Of a DNA stretch of 64,000 bases, positions 8,393 through 17,173 are shown piece after piece (within the stretch, counting starts at the first letter, position 1; every line of letters begins with the position of its first letter). The position numbers and the translations under genes are program-made. The stretch lies in contig NC_011886.1 in NCBI RefSeq assembly GCF_000022025.1, positions 2,581,208-2,645,207 on the forward strand, given 5' to 3'. Origin of the DNA: Pseudarthrobacter chlorophenolicus A6. Its GTDB lineage: Bacteria; Actinomycetota; Actinomycetes; Actinomycetales; Micrococcaceae. Below the pieces are notes generated by a model. It did not search any database, was not told where the DNA came from, and saw nothing but the letters and a program-made list of their open reading frames with translations.

Positions 8393-9127
8393 ATGAATCC
8401 CACCGCCGCAGCCCGGACCGAAGCAGCACCGGCGCAGGTATCGGCGTCCCAGACGCTCTCCCGCGGCATCCGTGCCCTGGAGATCCTTGCTGCTTCCCCT
8501 GGTCCGCTGACCATCGCCGAACTGGCCGATGCCATGGGCGTCCACCGGTCGGTGGCCTACCGGATCCTGCGCACGCTCGAGGACCATTCACTGCTGGTGC
8601 GCGACGACTCCGGAAAGGTGCAGCCCGGACCCGGTCTTGCCGTCCTGGCACGGGGGGTGTCGCGGAACCTCCAGTCTGCTGCCCTACCGGAGCTCACCAA
8701 CCTGGCAAACACCCTGGACATGACAGCGTTCATCGCGGTCTGGGACCATCATGACTGCATCACCCTGGTCACCGTCGAGCCGCGGCACTCGGGGGCCACG
8801 GTGGCCCAGCACCCCGGTACGCGGCATCCCATTAACGCCGGGGCACCGGGCATCGCCATCCAGTCAGCGTTCACCGAGGCCGAATGGGACCGGCTGGACA
8901 CCGGCCTGGCCTACCGGCAGGAGGCCGGCGAGGCCCGCCGGCTGGGGTACTCGGCAAGCCACGATGAGGTCATAGCGGGGGTTTCCTCCCTGGCTGCCCC
9001 CATCAGGGTGCCGGGCGGCCGGCCCGCCGCCCTGGCCGTCGTTTACATCCGTTCCGCCCACGATCCCGCGGCCGTGGGTGCCGCGCTGGCGGGGAGCGCG
9101 GCACGGATCCAGGAGCAGTTGGCCTGA
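8393..9127 (+). CDS. IclR family transcriptional regulator
   Basis: DNA-binding regulator of 244 residues that usually senses an organic or aromatic acid. The N-terminal winged HTH covers about residues 20-80 (LSRGIRALEILA...TIAELADAMGVHRSVAYRIL), followed by the IclR effector domain with TAFIAVWDHHDCITLV and the ligand-pocket region ending AALAVVYIRS. I prefer ATG 8393 over ATG 8384: TAGGAT at 8380-8385 fits a -10 box and puts transcription start at this ATG, giving a leaderless mRNA. Divergent from the MHS transporter, which is its likely target. Confidence 0.85.
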   Translation: MNPTAAARTEAAPAQVSASQTLSRGIRALEILAASPGPLTIAELADAMGVHRSVAYRILRTLEDHSLLVRDDSGKVQPGPGLAVLARGVSRNLQSAALPELTNLANTLDMTAFIAVWDHHDCITLVTVEPRHSGATVAQHPGTRHPINAGAPGIAIQSAFTEAEWDRLDTGLAYRQEAGEARRLGYSASHDEVIAGVSSLAAPIRVPGGRPAALAVVYIRSAHDPAAVGAALAGSAARIQEQLA

Positions 9128-9167
9128 CCCGTCGGGCCCGGCTGGAGCCACCGAAGGCGTGGTCGAA

Positions 9168-10526
9168 TCAGCCGCGGCTTCCGGTTCCACGCTTGCCAAG
9201 GACGACGGCGGCAGCGGCACCCAGCAGCGCCAGCAGCACGGACGCCGCGATGGGCACCAGGAAAGCAAGGTGGTGGCCGCCGGCCTCGGCCAGGTAGCCG
9301 CCGGCGGCTGAGCCCAGGGCCGTGCCGGCCACAATACCGCTGGCCAGGGCGGTCATGACCGTTCCCAGCCGGCCGGCGGGCGCCAGGATGCCGCCTGCCG
9401 TAAAGACCGTCACCATGACCGGCCCCACCGGGATGCCCAGGATCAGCAGCACAACCACCATGGCGGCCAGCGAATCCGGCAGCAGCAGGAGCAGCGACAG
9501 GAGGGCCATCAGCCCGGCGGACACCAGCCAGCGCCGGGGCAGGGTGAAGGTGCGGGGCCAGTAGGCCACAGAAAGTGCCGCGGCGGCCGAACTCAAGCCC
9601 ACGGCCGCGTACAGCAATCCGGCGATCTCCGGCCCCGCGATGGGCGCTGCGAAGGAGCTGAGGGCCGCCTGCGTCGAGCCGAAGAATGTTCCCATGCAGA
9701 CCATGGCAGCGACAGGGAGGGCGACGGCGGCCGGCAGCCTTCCGGCCCGTGGGGCCGGTTGCCCGGTTGCCGCCTTCCGGGCTGCGGGCCGCACCGCCCG
9801 GTGGGTGGGGTGGGCCGCGAAGGCGGGCACCAGCGTCGCGGTCATGGCTGCGGCCAGGGCGAGGGGCAGCCAGGGCGCCAGGAGGCTGGCCAGGATTCCC
9901 ACCAGCGCCGGGCCCAGGACGAACGTGACTTCGTCGGCGGTGCTCTCGTAGGACAGGGCAGTGTCCAGGTCGGTGGCCTGCTGCGACGCCGGGCCCTGCG
10001 ACGCGAGCGCCATCCAGCGCACCCGGGCCAGCGGGCCCACCTGCGGCGAACTCGCACCGGAAACAAGCGCCGCCGCGATCACGGCTCCGAACAGTCCGCC
10101 GGAGGCCCCCGCAGCGATGGCCGCCAGGATCAGGGCCAGGACCGCCACCGTGTTGATGACGGACGCTATCAGCAGGACGGGCCGCTGCCCCCGCCTGTCG
10201 GCGAGCGCACCGAGCACCGGGGCGCCAAGGGCCGAGCCTATGCCTACAGCCCCGGCAGCCGTGCCGCCCGCGGCATAGGACCCGCTGACGGAAGTGACCA
10301 TCGTGAGGGTTCCCACCGTCAACATGGCGAGCGGAAGCCGGGCAAAGAGGCCAAGGGGAATGAAGCTGCGGCCGGCCAGCAGGGGAAGCCGGGCAAACCG
10401 GCCGGTCCTGGCCGGTTGGGAAACCCCCGCTGACGCTGGGGCCTGTGACGGATATCCAGGTTCAGTTGGAACCGGGGACGGCGCTGCGGCTGGCGGCGAC
10501 GTCGGAGAGGGGCTATGTGAAGTCAA
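9168..10526 (-). CDS. MFS transporter (drug/metabolite exporter-like)
   Basis: Twelve-helix major facilitator of 452 residues with the loop motif GALADRRGQRPVLL after TM2, close to the proteobacterial/actinobacterial efflux groups. The first 45 residues are a Pro/Ser/Ala-rich cytoplasmic tail before TM1. The only in-frame start near the right length is TTG 10526, with no ribosome site of its own. In the same frame 21 nt upstream lies ATG ACT TGA behind a strong GGAGGAGGG, so either translation reinitiates at TTG after a micro-ORF, or a point change created the stop. Converges on the IclR gene with a 40-bp gap. Substrate unknown. Confidence 0.78.
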   Translation of the reverse strand: MTSHSPSPTSPPAAAPSPVPTEPGYPSQAPASAGVSQPARTGRFARLPLLAGRSFIPLGLFARLPLAMLTVGTLTMVTSVSGSYAAGGTAAGAVGIGSALGAPVLGALADRRGQRPVLLIASVINTVAVLALILAAIAAGASGGLFGAVIAAALVSGASSPQVGPLARVRWMALASQGPASQQATDLDTALSYESTADEVTFVLGPALVGILASLLAPWLPLALAAAMTATLVPAFAAHPTHRAVRPAARKAATGQPAPRAGRLPAAVALPVAAMVCMGTFFGSTQAALSSFAAPIAGPEIAGLLYAAVGLSSAAAALSVAYWPRTFTLPRRWLVSAGLMALLSLLLLLPDSLAAMVVVLLILGIPVGPVMVTVFTAGGILAPAGRLGTVMTALASGIVAGTALGSAAGGYLAEAGGHHLAFLVPIAASVLLALLGAAAAVVLGKRGTGSRG

Positions 10527-10598
10527 TTCCGGGCTCGTTCAAGTCATGCGCACCGTCCCTCCTCCCGATGCGCGCAACCCGGTAACCCACCTATTCTA
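10527..10598 (-). promoter_or_regulatory. leader with strong SD and in-frame micro-ORF
   Basis: On the minus strand, TAGAAT (10598 to 10593) is a -10 box. About 27 nt further on is GGGAGGAGGGACG, then GTG CGC ATG ACT TGA (GTG 10553, ATG 10547, stop 10541-10539), and after four more codons the TTG start of the MFS gene in the same frame. The best ribosome site of the region therefore serves a 3-5 codon ORF. Confidence 0.5.
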
Positions 10599-10632
10599 CG
10601 CCCGCACCTGAACCTGGCCCGGCCAGCTGCGG

Positions 10633-13600
10633 TCAACCGGCGTCGAGTGCCTCCGAGATTCTCAAAGTGGACCCGGTCCGGCCCTTGAGCACCTGCAGCT
10701 GGGTCCCGATCCGCTGCTTCATCTCGCCGACGTGGCTGACGAGCCCCACCACGCGGCCGCCATCGCGGAGCCCCTCAAGGGCGTCCATGACCTGCTCCAG
10801 TGACTGTTCGTCGAGGCTGCCGAAGCCCTCGTCCACGAACAGGGTTTCGATTTCCACTCCCCCGGATTCCTGCTGCACGACGTCGGCAAGGCCCAGCGCC
10901 AGGGAAAGAGAGGCCATGAAGGACTCGCCGCCGGACAGGGTAGAGGTGTCGCGGCGGTGGCCCGTCCATTGGTCCACCACTTCAAGGCCCAGCCCGGATT
11001 TGGCCCCGCGGGCAGCTTTTGCGTCTGTGTGCTGCAGCAGGTACCTGCCATCACTCATAGCCACCAGCCGCTCGGACGCCGCGATGGCAACCTGCTCAAG
11101 GCGGGCCGCGAGGACGTAGCTGTTCAGGCTCATCCGGTACGTGTTATCGCCCCTGCCGGCGGCCGCGTCCGCCAGCCCTGCCAGCATCCGTGCCCGCTCC
11201 GCCGGTCCCAGGGCAGACCCTGCCAGCGCGGCGTAGTCCCGGCTGATGGCGGCCAACGATGCCAGGCACCGTGCGGCCATCCCGGCGGCGAGGTCTGCCT
11301 GGCGCGCCCTCTCCCGGGCCTCGGCGGCTTCGCTTTCCAGCCCGGCGAGCCGTTCCCCGCTGGGGTCGAAACCTCCGGCTTTCTCTTCCGCTGCGCGCAC
11401 CAGGTCCTCGGCAGTGAACAGCTCCCGCACCCTGGCTGCCTCATCCTGTCCGGCGCGGACTTCGGCCTGGAGTCCGTCGGCCTCCGCGCTGTCGAGGAGT
11501 TGGCTGCGTGCTTCGTCGGCCGTTGCGAAGCCGGCAGCCGGCAACGCCAGCTCAAGCTGTTCACGGGCGTCGTCCGCCTGTGACTGCGCCACTGTCAGCG
11601 CGGCCTGTGCTGCCACGGCCTTGTCGAGCACCGCCACCGCGCCCTCCAGCGAGCGCAGTCTCCGGGCCAGGCTGGGACGCCCGGCCCGGAGACCTGAGAG
11701 CGCTTCGTCCAGTGCAGTGGCCTGTTCGGATACTTCTGCCAGCGAAGACTTTGCCTGTGCCAGCCCCGCATCAATTTCGGCCTTGGCGGCTGCTGCCTCG
11801 GCGATGCCGACATCCAGCGCCTCAAGCTTTCCGCGCACCTCTGAAAGACCGGCCACAGCGCGCTCTGCCTCGGCAGCTGCAGTCCGGGCCATTCCGGCCG
11901 CGGCGAGTGCCTCTTCCTCGGGAGTATCGCCGCCCTGCCCGGCAAGAACTGCCACCGACTGCTCAGCGTTAGCCAGCTCGGCGCCAACCCGGGCAAGGGC
12001 GGCGTCGGCTGCCTCGTAGGCACCGTGTGCTGCGTCTTCAGCCTGGGCGAGCCCGGGGCCCTGGTTGCCGCCGGCGGTAGGTGCGGGATGCTCCGCGCTG
12101 CCGCACACCGGGCACGGGTCACCGGCCTGCAGCTGGGCGGCGAGTTCCGCAGCGGCATGCGTGAGCCGCTCCTCCCGCAGGTCCAGCCATTGCTGCTTGG
12201 CCGCCAACTGGCGTTCCCTGGCCGCATCGCAGCGCAGCTTCACGGCATTACGCGCCGCGACAGCCGAAGCGTGGCGGCGTACTACATCCAGGAGCTCTTC
12301 CGCTGACGCGGCTTCCTTGCTCCGCAGCGCAGCGGTTCCGGCCAGCAGCTCCAACGGCGCCAGCCCGGCTTCAAGGCCTTCCCGTTCTTCAAGGAGCGCC
12401 GCGGAGCGGATCCCGAGCTTGGCTTCGGCTGCCTCCAACTCTGCCTGTTTCCTGCCGAGGTCGGTATGGCGTTTCCGCAGGGCCTGCAGCCTGTCTTCGT
12501 CGGGAAGGCGGGCCTCCACGACGGCCAACAGGGAACGGAGCCGGCCCAGTTCATCCGCGGCAGATGCCATCACGGATTCCGGAAGGGAAGCTGCGCTGCT
12601 CCCGGTCCCAGCTGCGTCCACAAGTTCGAACGGCGCCAGTTCGGGGTCCTCGTCCGCGGCAAGGCGCAGGAATGTCAGGGCCGACTCCGCTGCGCGGGAC
12701 GCACTGGCGACCTTGGCCGCAGCGCCGTCTACGTTCTTTAGCTGGCCCACGAGGACTTCGGCCTTGCGGTGCCGAGCCAGCCGGGCTTCAAGTTCCCTAA
12801 GGCGGGGAGCCGCGTCCGATACTGCATTCCGCCGGGCTTCGGCCGCTTCGAGCCGTTGCCGGCGTTCGCGGCGTCCGGATTCCTCATCGACTGCCAGCGT
12901 CCGCTCTGCGGCCGCTGTTTCGGCGTCCTCCGCGAAACCGCGAAGTGCCTCCAGGCGTTGCGCGACGGCGTGCTGCAGCCACTCAAGGCGTTCTGCCGCC
13001 TTGTCAGCCGCCGGCGCGCTGTCCTCCGCAAGCTCCAGTGACGCAGCCTCGGATTCGGCACGCGCAGTCAGGAGTTCCAGTTGTCCCGACAGTGCAGCGA
13101 CGCTTTCCCGGGCGGCCAGCGCCTCGCGGGAGAGCTCCTGTTCCAGGGCTTCGAAGCGCTGGGTGCCGAAGAGCTTCTGCAGCAGCTCGAGCCGGTCAGC
13201 AGCCTTCGACCTGAGGAAGGCGGCAAAATCCCCCTGGGGGAGCATCACCACGCGGGTGAACTGATCCCGGTCCATTCCCAGCAGCGCAGTAATCTCCGCG
13301 CCGGCCTCGTCATTGCGGGCGGACTTCTCCACCCAGGTGCCGTCGACACGCTCCCGCAGGAGCGTCTTGGCCTGCTGCGTGGTGAAGCCGTTCCTGCCGC
13401 GTGCGCTCGGCTTGTCCCAGGCGGGTGAGCGGGTGACTTCGAAGCGCCGGCCCTGCGCCGAAAATTCCAGGTTCACCGCAGGTTCCTGCGAGGGCTCGGC
13501 ATGGTCGCTCCGGAGGCGTTTGCCATCCTGCCGCGCCCCGGGCACCGAGCCGTACAGGGCGAAGCAGATGGCGTCCAGGACGCTGGTCTTGCCTGCACCA

Positions 13601-13710
13601 GTAGGCCCGTTCAGGAGGAACAGTCCGTGCCCGCTGAGCCGGTCAAAATCAACGTCCTCGGTCCCGGCGAAGGGGCCGAAGCCGGAGATGCGGAGATGGT
13701 GGATCCTCAC
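10633..13710 (-). CDS. sbcC: SbcC-type SMC-like exonuclease ATPase subunit
   Basis: ATPase subunit of the SbcCD (Rad50-Mre11-like) nuclease that opens hairpins and processes DNA ends. The 1025 residues have Walker A GPTGAGKT at 35-42, long Ala/Glu-rich coiled coils, the zinc hook CPVC at 533-536, the ABC signature LSGGESFMASLSLALGLADV near 925-945 and Walker B ETLFVDEGFGSLDE near 955-970. The start is GTG 13710: it follows GGAGG by 7 nt and overlaps the sbcD stop by four bases (GTGA). The frame stays open for another 35 codons upstream, inside sbcD, which I discard. Confidence 0.95.
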   Translation of the reverse strand: MRIHHLRISGFGPFAGTEDVDFDRLSGHGLFLLNGPTGAGKTSVLDAICFALYGSVPGARQDGKRLRSDHAEPSQEPAVNLEFSAQGRRFEVTRSPAWDKPSARGRNGFTTQQAKTLLRERVDGTWVEKSARNDEAGAEITALLGMDRDQFTRVVMLPQGDFAAFLRSKAADRLELLQKLFGTQRFEALEQELSREALAARESVAALSGQLELLTARAESEAASLELAEDSAPAADKAAERLEWLQHAVAQRLEALRGFAEDAETAAAERTLAVDEESGRRERRQRLEAAEARRNAVSDAAPRLRELEARLARHRKAEVLVGQLKNVDGAAAKVASASRAAESALTFLRLAADEDPELAPFELVDAAGTGSSAASLPESVMASAADELGRLRSLLAVVEARLPDEDRLQALRKRHTDLGRKQAELEAAEAKLGIRSAALLEEREGLEAGLAPLELLAGTAALRSKEAASAEELLDVVRRHASAVAARNAVKLRCDAARERQLAAKQQWLDLREERLTHAAAELAAQLQAGDPCPVCGSAEHPAPTAGGNQGPGLAQAEDAAHGAYEAADAALARVGAELANAEQSVAVLAGQGGDTPEEEALAAAGMARTAAAEAERAVAGLSEVRGKLEALDVGIAEAAAAKAEIDAGLAQAKSSLAEVSEQATALDEALSGLRAGRPSLARRLRSLEGAVAVLDKAVAAQAALTVAQSQADDAREQLELALPAAGFATADEARSQLLDSAEADGLQAEVRAGQDEAARVRELFTAEDLVRAAEEKAGGFDPSGERLAGLESEAAEARERARQADLAAGMAARCLASLAAISRDYAALAGSALGPAERARMLAGLADAAAGRGDNTYRMSLNSYVLAARLEQVAIAASERLVAMSDGRYLLQHTDAKAARGAKSGLGLEVVDQWTGHRRDTSTLSGGESFMASLSLALGLADVVQQESGGVEIETLFVDEGFGSLDEQSLEQVMDALEGLRDGGRVVGLVSHVGEMKQRIGTQLQVLKGRTGSTLRISEALDAG

Positions 13711-14885
13711 AGTGCCGCCTCCTGGAGCCGGACGTTCTCCAGTGCGGCCGCGAGCGCTGCCCTCTCGGCGTCGTCCGGTGTGCGGCCACGGACGTGTTCG
13801 AGGAACCCGCAGCACACTGCGAGGTCGTCCGGGGCTTCGGCGAGCCTGCTGCTGTAGCTGGTGGACACCGCAGGCGCCCCGCCTTGGGGGTCGAAGCCCA
13901 GCACCAGGGTGTCGGGGAACCGTGCGCGGAGCCGCTCCATGGCGCGAGCGGGCCGCTGGTCATCTGTCAGCGTGACCTGGCAGTAGGCGTTTTCGGCCCA
14001 CGCATGCTCCGGTGACTCCAGCAGTTCCGCCAAGGGACCCCGCAGGAGCGCCAGGCGGCGCGGCGCGTCCCACAGCACTTCCTCCACGGCCGTAACGCCG
14101 TCCGGTCCGAGGTCCACCAGCCACGCACCCTTGCTGTGGTTGGCTTCGGAGAAGGAATAGGCCAGCGGTGAGCCTGAGTACCGGACCTGCGGCGAGAGGG
14201 ACTGGCGTCCGTGCAGGTGGCCCAGCGCCGTGTAGCCAAAGCCGTCGAACAGGTCCAGCGGGACTGCCCCAACGCCGCCGATGCTGAGTTCCCGTTCACT
14301 GTCCGAGCTGATGCCGCCGCTGGCGAACGTGTGGGCCAGGACCACGGAATGGACCGGAGCGGAGCCGGCGCGCCGCGCGATGTCCTCCCGGATCAGGGTG
14401 GTGGCGGCGCGGGTGACATCGAAATGGCTGGCCGCCTCCACACCCAGCTGCTCTGCCACGAGCCGCGGTTCAAGCCAGGGGATGCCATAGATGGCGGCGA
14501 GGGCGTCCCTGCCGGCCGCATCCGGACCCAGCGGCAGCAGCAGCGGCTTGTCCAGGTCCTCCACGCGGGTCCGCAGGTGCACTCCCCCGCGTTCGAGCAG
14601 CCGGGCCGCAAAGCCCAGGCGGATGGCGGAGTCGTGGTTGCCGCTGGTGAGGACCACCTTTGCCCCGGCGTCCGTGATCCCCACAAGGGCCTCATCCAGC
14701 AGTCGCACGACGTCGACGCCGGGCAGCGCGCGGTCGTAGACGTCCCCCGCGATCAGGACGACGTCTACCCCGTGCTCCGATACCGCCGCTACGAGCTGGT
14801 TGACGAAGGCACGCTGGGCCTCAAGCATGCCCACGCCGTGGAAAGACCGGCCGAGGTGCCAGTCCGATGTATGAAGTAACCGCAT
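13707..14885 (-). CDS. sbcD: SbcD-type exonuclease subunit (Mre11 homologue)
   Basis: Manganese-dependent nuclease subunit partnered with SbcC. All calcineurin-like phosphoesterase motifs are present in order: TSDWHLG (Asp8, His10), AGDVYDRA, SGNHD and later VLAHTF and LGHLHGRQ. The 392 residues fit the family; the C-terminal capping domain includes an Ala/Glu-rich tail. ATG 14885 has no SD but is preceded by TAGCTT with a 6-nt gap, so the sbcDC mRNA is probably leaderless. sbcD and sbcC overlap by four bases. Confidence 0.95.
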   Translation of the reverse strand: MRLLHTSDWHLGRSFHGVGMLEAQRAFVNQLVAAVSEHGVDVVLIAGDVYDRALPGVDVVRLLDEALVGITDAGAKVVLTSGNHDSAIRLGFAARLLERGGVHLRTRVEDLDKPLLLPLGPDAAGRDALAAIYGIPWLEPRLVAEQLGVEAASHFDVTRAATTLIREDIARRAGSAPVHSVVLAHTFASGGISSDSERELSIGGVGAVPLDLFDGFGYTALGHLHGRQSLSPQVRYSGSPLAYSFSEANHSKGAWLVDLGPDGVTAVEEVLWDAPRRLALLRGPLAELLESPEHAWAENAYCQVTLTDDQRPARAMERLRARFPDTLVLGFDPQGGAPAVSTSYSSRLAEAPDDLAVCCGFLEHVRGRTPDDAERAALAAALENVRLQEAAL

Positions 14886-14891
14886 CTTTCT

Positions 14892-14897
14892 AAGCTA
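14892..14897 (-). promoter_or_regulatory. -10 box for leaderless sbcDC mRNA
   Basis: Minus-strand TAGCTT, then AGAAAG, then ATG 14885: a 6-nt gap that places the transcription start at the start codon. Confidence 0.45.
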
Positions 14898-14962
14898 TCG
14901 GCTGCCACTGACACTTTGCGCCAGCGGCGCATCCCGTCAATGGCATCACACCGTAAGGGCCC

Positions 14963-15925
14963 TCAGCTCCGCTTGCCGTCAAAGAACTCCTGGGCCTCGC
15001 TGGGGGCGCCGCCGGCGGACTCGGCCGCACGTTCCGGCTGCCCCGCGCTGCGTGTTGCCCCGGCGGATCCGGCTGCGCCGTCCGTGCCGGCCCCCGCAGC
15101 ACCTTCAGGGTGCCCCTCCAGGGAGGCGTCGTCGTCGGACGTGTCCCCGGCGGCGGGAGCGGACACCGGCGCCGGGGCAGCACGGAAGATGCGGAACAGC
15201 AGGCCTGCAACGGCCGCACCCGCAAGGGGCGCCACCAGGAAGACCCAGAGCTGTTCAACGGCCCAGCCTGAGCTGAAGACAGCGGACGCCAGCGCCCGGG
15301 CGGGGTTGTAGGGCAGGTTTCCCATGGCCTGTCCCAACTGCAGGAGGGCGGCGAACGTCAGGCCCACGGCAAAGGGCGCGATGACGGCTCCGGCCCGCTC
15401 TCGGGCGGCCGCGCCGAGGAAGACGGCCACCACGATGGCTGCGCCCAGCACCTCAAGGAGGAGCACCGCAGCCACGGGAGCCTGGATAATCGAGTGCTCA
15501 CCGAAGCCGGCAGTGACGGTATCGAAGGCTGTGCGGCTGTCCGCGATGCCCGGCAGGGTGCGCAGCACCGCGAACAGCACCAGGGCGCCCACCACGGCGC
15601 CGGCCACCTGGGCAACAGCGTAGGCGGCTGCCACCCCGGCCCGGATGCGCCCGGCGAGAAGGTGGCCAAGGGTAATGGCCGGGTTGAAGTGCCCGCCGGA
15701 CACGTGCCCCACCGCGAGCATCGCAGCTGTCACGGCGAGGCCGGCTGCAAGGGCGGCAGGCAGGGGGCTGGACTGCGGAATGCTGAACAGCGGCACCCCA
15801 AGGCCGGCGACGGCGATAAAAAGGCTGCCGAACGCTTCGGCACCAAGCCTGGGCAGCAGGCCCGGACGGACGGTGTCGGAGGTGCCCGGGAAGGCATCGT
15901 GTCGGTCGGTAACGGTTGTGCTCAT
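14963..15925 (-). CDS. MIP family channel (aquaporin-like)
   Basis: Membrane channel for water or small neutral solutes, 320 residues. Six transmembrane helices with the two re-entrant half helices: first motif SGGHFNPAITLG (NPA at 81-83) and second motif PYNPARALASAV (NPAR at 207-210), the arginine being the selectivity-filter residue. The first block resembles AqpZ more than GlpF. Unusual is a hydrophilic C-terminal tail of about 70 residues (250-320) rich in Ala, Gly, Asp and Glu, where bacterial aquaporins normally end soon after TM6. ATG 15925 has AAAGG 7 nt upstream; the open frame continues far upstream antisense to the next gene and is discarded. Divergent from the ADP-ribosylglycohydrolase gene. 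Confidence 0.87.
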   Translation of the reverse strand: MSTTVTDRHDAFPGTSDTVRPGLLPRLGAEAFGSLFIAVAGLGVPLFSIPQSSPLPAALAAGLAVTAAMLAVGHVSGGHFNPAITLGHLLAGRIRAGVAAAYAVAQVAGAVVGALVLFAVLRTLPGIADSRTAFDTVTAGFGEHSIIQAPVAAVLLLEVLGAAIVVAVFLGAAARERAGAVIAPFAVGLTFAALLQLGQAMGNLPYNPARALASAVFSSGWAVEQLWVFLVAPLAGAAVAGLLFRIFRAAPAPVSAPAAGDTSDDDASLEGHPEGAAGAGTDGAAGSAGATRSAGQPERAAESAGGAPSEAQEFFDGKRS

Positions 15926-16078
15926 GATGGGACCTTTGGGTAGGGGCCAGGGGTGCTGCCGCCGGGCAACCCCAGTATTCTTCCAGCGCCGGCTGGGCGT
16001 TGGCTGGACACGGTCCGGGTGCCGGCACCGTCGCGGGCGGGGATGGTGCCTGCTTTCCGGCCCGCGGCGCGCCCACGG

Positions 16079-16084
16079 TAGATT
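16079..16084 (+). promoter_or_regulatory. -10 box for leaderless ADP-ribosylglycohydrolase gene
   Basis: TAGATT ends 6 nt before ATG 16091, and no SD is present. The rest of 15926-16078 is GC-rich with no other clear signal. Confidence 0.45.
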
Positions 16085-16090
16085 TGCAGC

Positions 16091-17173
16091 ATGAGCTTTG
16101 ACACTGCCGCGCCCGCACTGAGGTCCCGCATCCACGGATGCCTGCTGGGCGGCGCACTCGGCGATTCCCTGGGCTACGAAGTCGAATTCGATCCGATTGA
16201 CGATATCCGGCGCCGCTTCGGCCCGGACGGGTTGAGGGACTTCGCAGCCATCGCCGGCAGCACCCACATCTCCGATGACACGCAGATGACCCTGTACACC
16301 GTGGACGGCCTGGTTGAAGCGCTGGAGTGGGCCAACTCGGGGTTCGGCGCCGACGTGAACGCCTGCCTGTGGCTGGCGTACCTGCGGTGGCTTGCCACCC
16401 AGGGTGAGGTTGCCGGGCCCGCAGCACCGGCCCCGCAGCCCCGCTGGATCGACGGGCACGCCGTCCTCCACCAGCGCCGCCACCCCGGCCGCGCCTGCCT
16501 TTCAGGGCTGTCCACCGGAGAGATGGGAACGTCCGTCCGGCCCGTAAACCCGGACTCCAAAGGCTGCGGCACCGTCATGCGGTCGGCACCCTTCGGCCTC
16601 GTGCCGCACGTGGCGCCCGACGCCGTCTACAAGTTGAGTGCCGACGCCGCCTCCCTGACGCACGGGCACCCCTCTGCGCGGCAGAGCGCAGGGGTGTTCA
16701 GTCTCCTGATCCACCGCCTGGTCTCGGGTGAGTCCCTCCACGACGCGGCAGCAGCGGTGGCAGCCCACGCCGCCGGCATCACCGGCGTGGCACCGGAATT
16801 GCCGCGGCGCCTTGACGTGGCACTGCGGCTGGCGGCGAGGGGCGTTGTCCCGCCCGAGGAACTTGTGGCCGAACTTGGCGAGGGCTGGGTGGCGGAGGAG
16901 GCGCTCGCCGTCGGCCTCTATGCCGTACTGGCCACCCGCCCCACCGATGACGCTGCCGCGGACGCTCCGGTGCGGCACTTCCGGGACGCGGTGGCATTGG
17001 CCGTGAACCACAGCGGCGACAGCGACTCCACGGGATCCGTGGCGGGCAACATCCTGGGCGCCTACTACGGCGAGGCATGCCTGCCGGAAGAATGGCTTAG
17101 CGTGCTCGAGGCCCCCGACGTGATCCGGGGCATGGCGGACCTCCTGGTGGGCGTCACAACCGGCGAAGGCTGA
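16091..17173 (+). CDS. ADP-ribosylglycohydrolase (DraG/ARH fold)
   Basis: Predicted Mg2+- or Mn2+-dependent hydrolase that removes ADP-ribose from a protein or other acceptor, 360 residues, cytosolic. The two metal-binding clusters are visible: HISDDTQMTLYT (Ser61-Thr64) and NHSGDSDSTGS (Asp310, Asp312, Ser313/Thr314), and the N-terminus has GCLLGGALGDSLGYEVEF as in the family. No ADP-ribosyltransferase lies nearby, so the partner reaction is unknown. The mRNA is probably leaderless. Its last 20 bases overlap the converging DUF4395 gene. Confidence 0.88.
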   Translation: MSFDTAAPALRSRIHGCLLGGALGDSLGYEVEFDPIDDIRRRFGPDGLRDFAAIAGSTHISDDTQMTLYTVDGLVEALEWANSGFGADVNACLWLAYLRWLATQGEVAGPAAPAPQPRWIDGHAVLHQRRHPGRACLSGLSTGEMGTSVRPVNPDSKGCGTVMRSAPFGLVPHVAPDAVYKLSADAASLTHGHPSARQSAGVFSLLIHRLVSGESLHDAAAAVAAHAAGITGVAPELPRRLDVALRLAARGVVPPEELVAELGEGWVAEEALAVGLYAVLATRPTDDAAADAPVRHFRDAVALAVNHSGDSDSTGSVAGNILGAYYGEACLPEEWLSVLEAPDVIRGMADLLVGVTTGEG

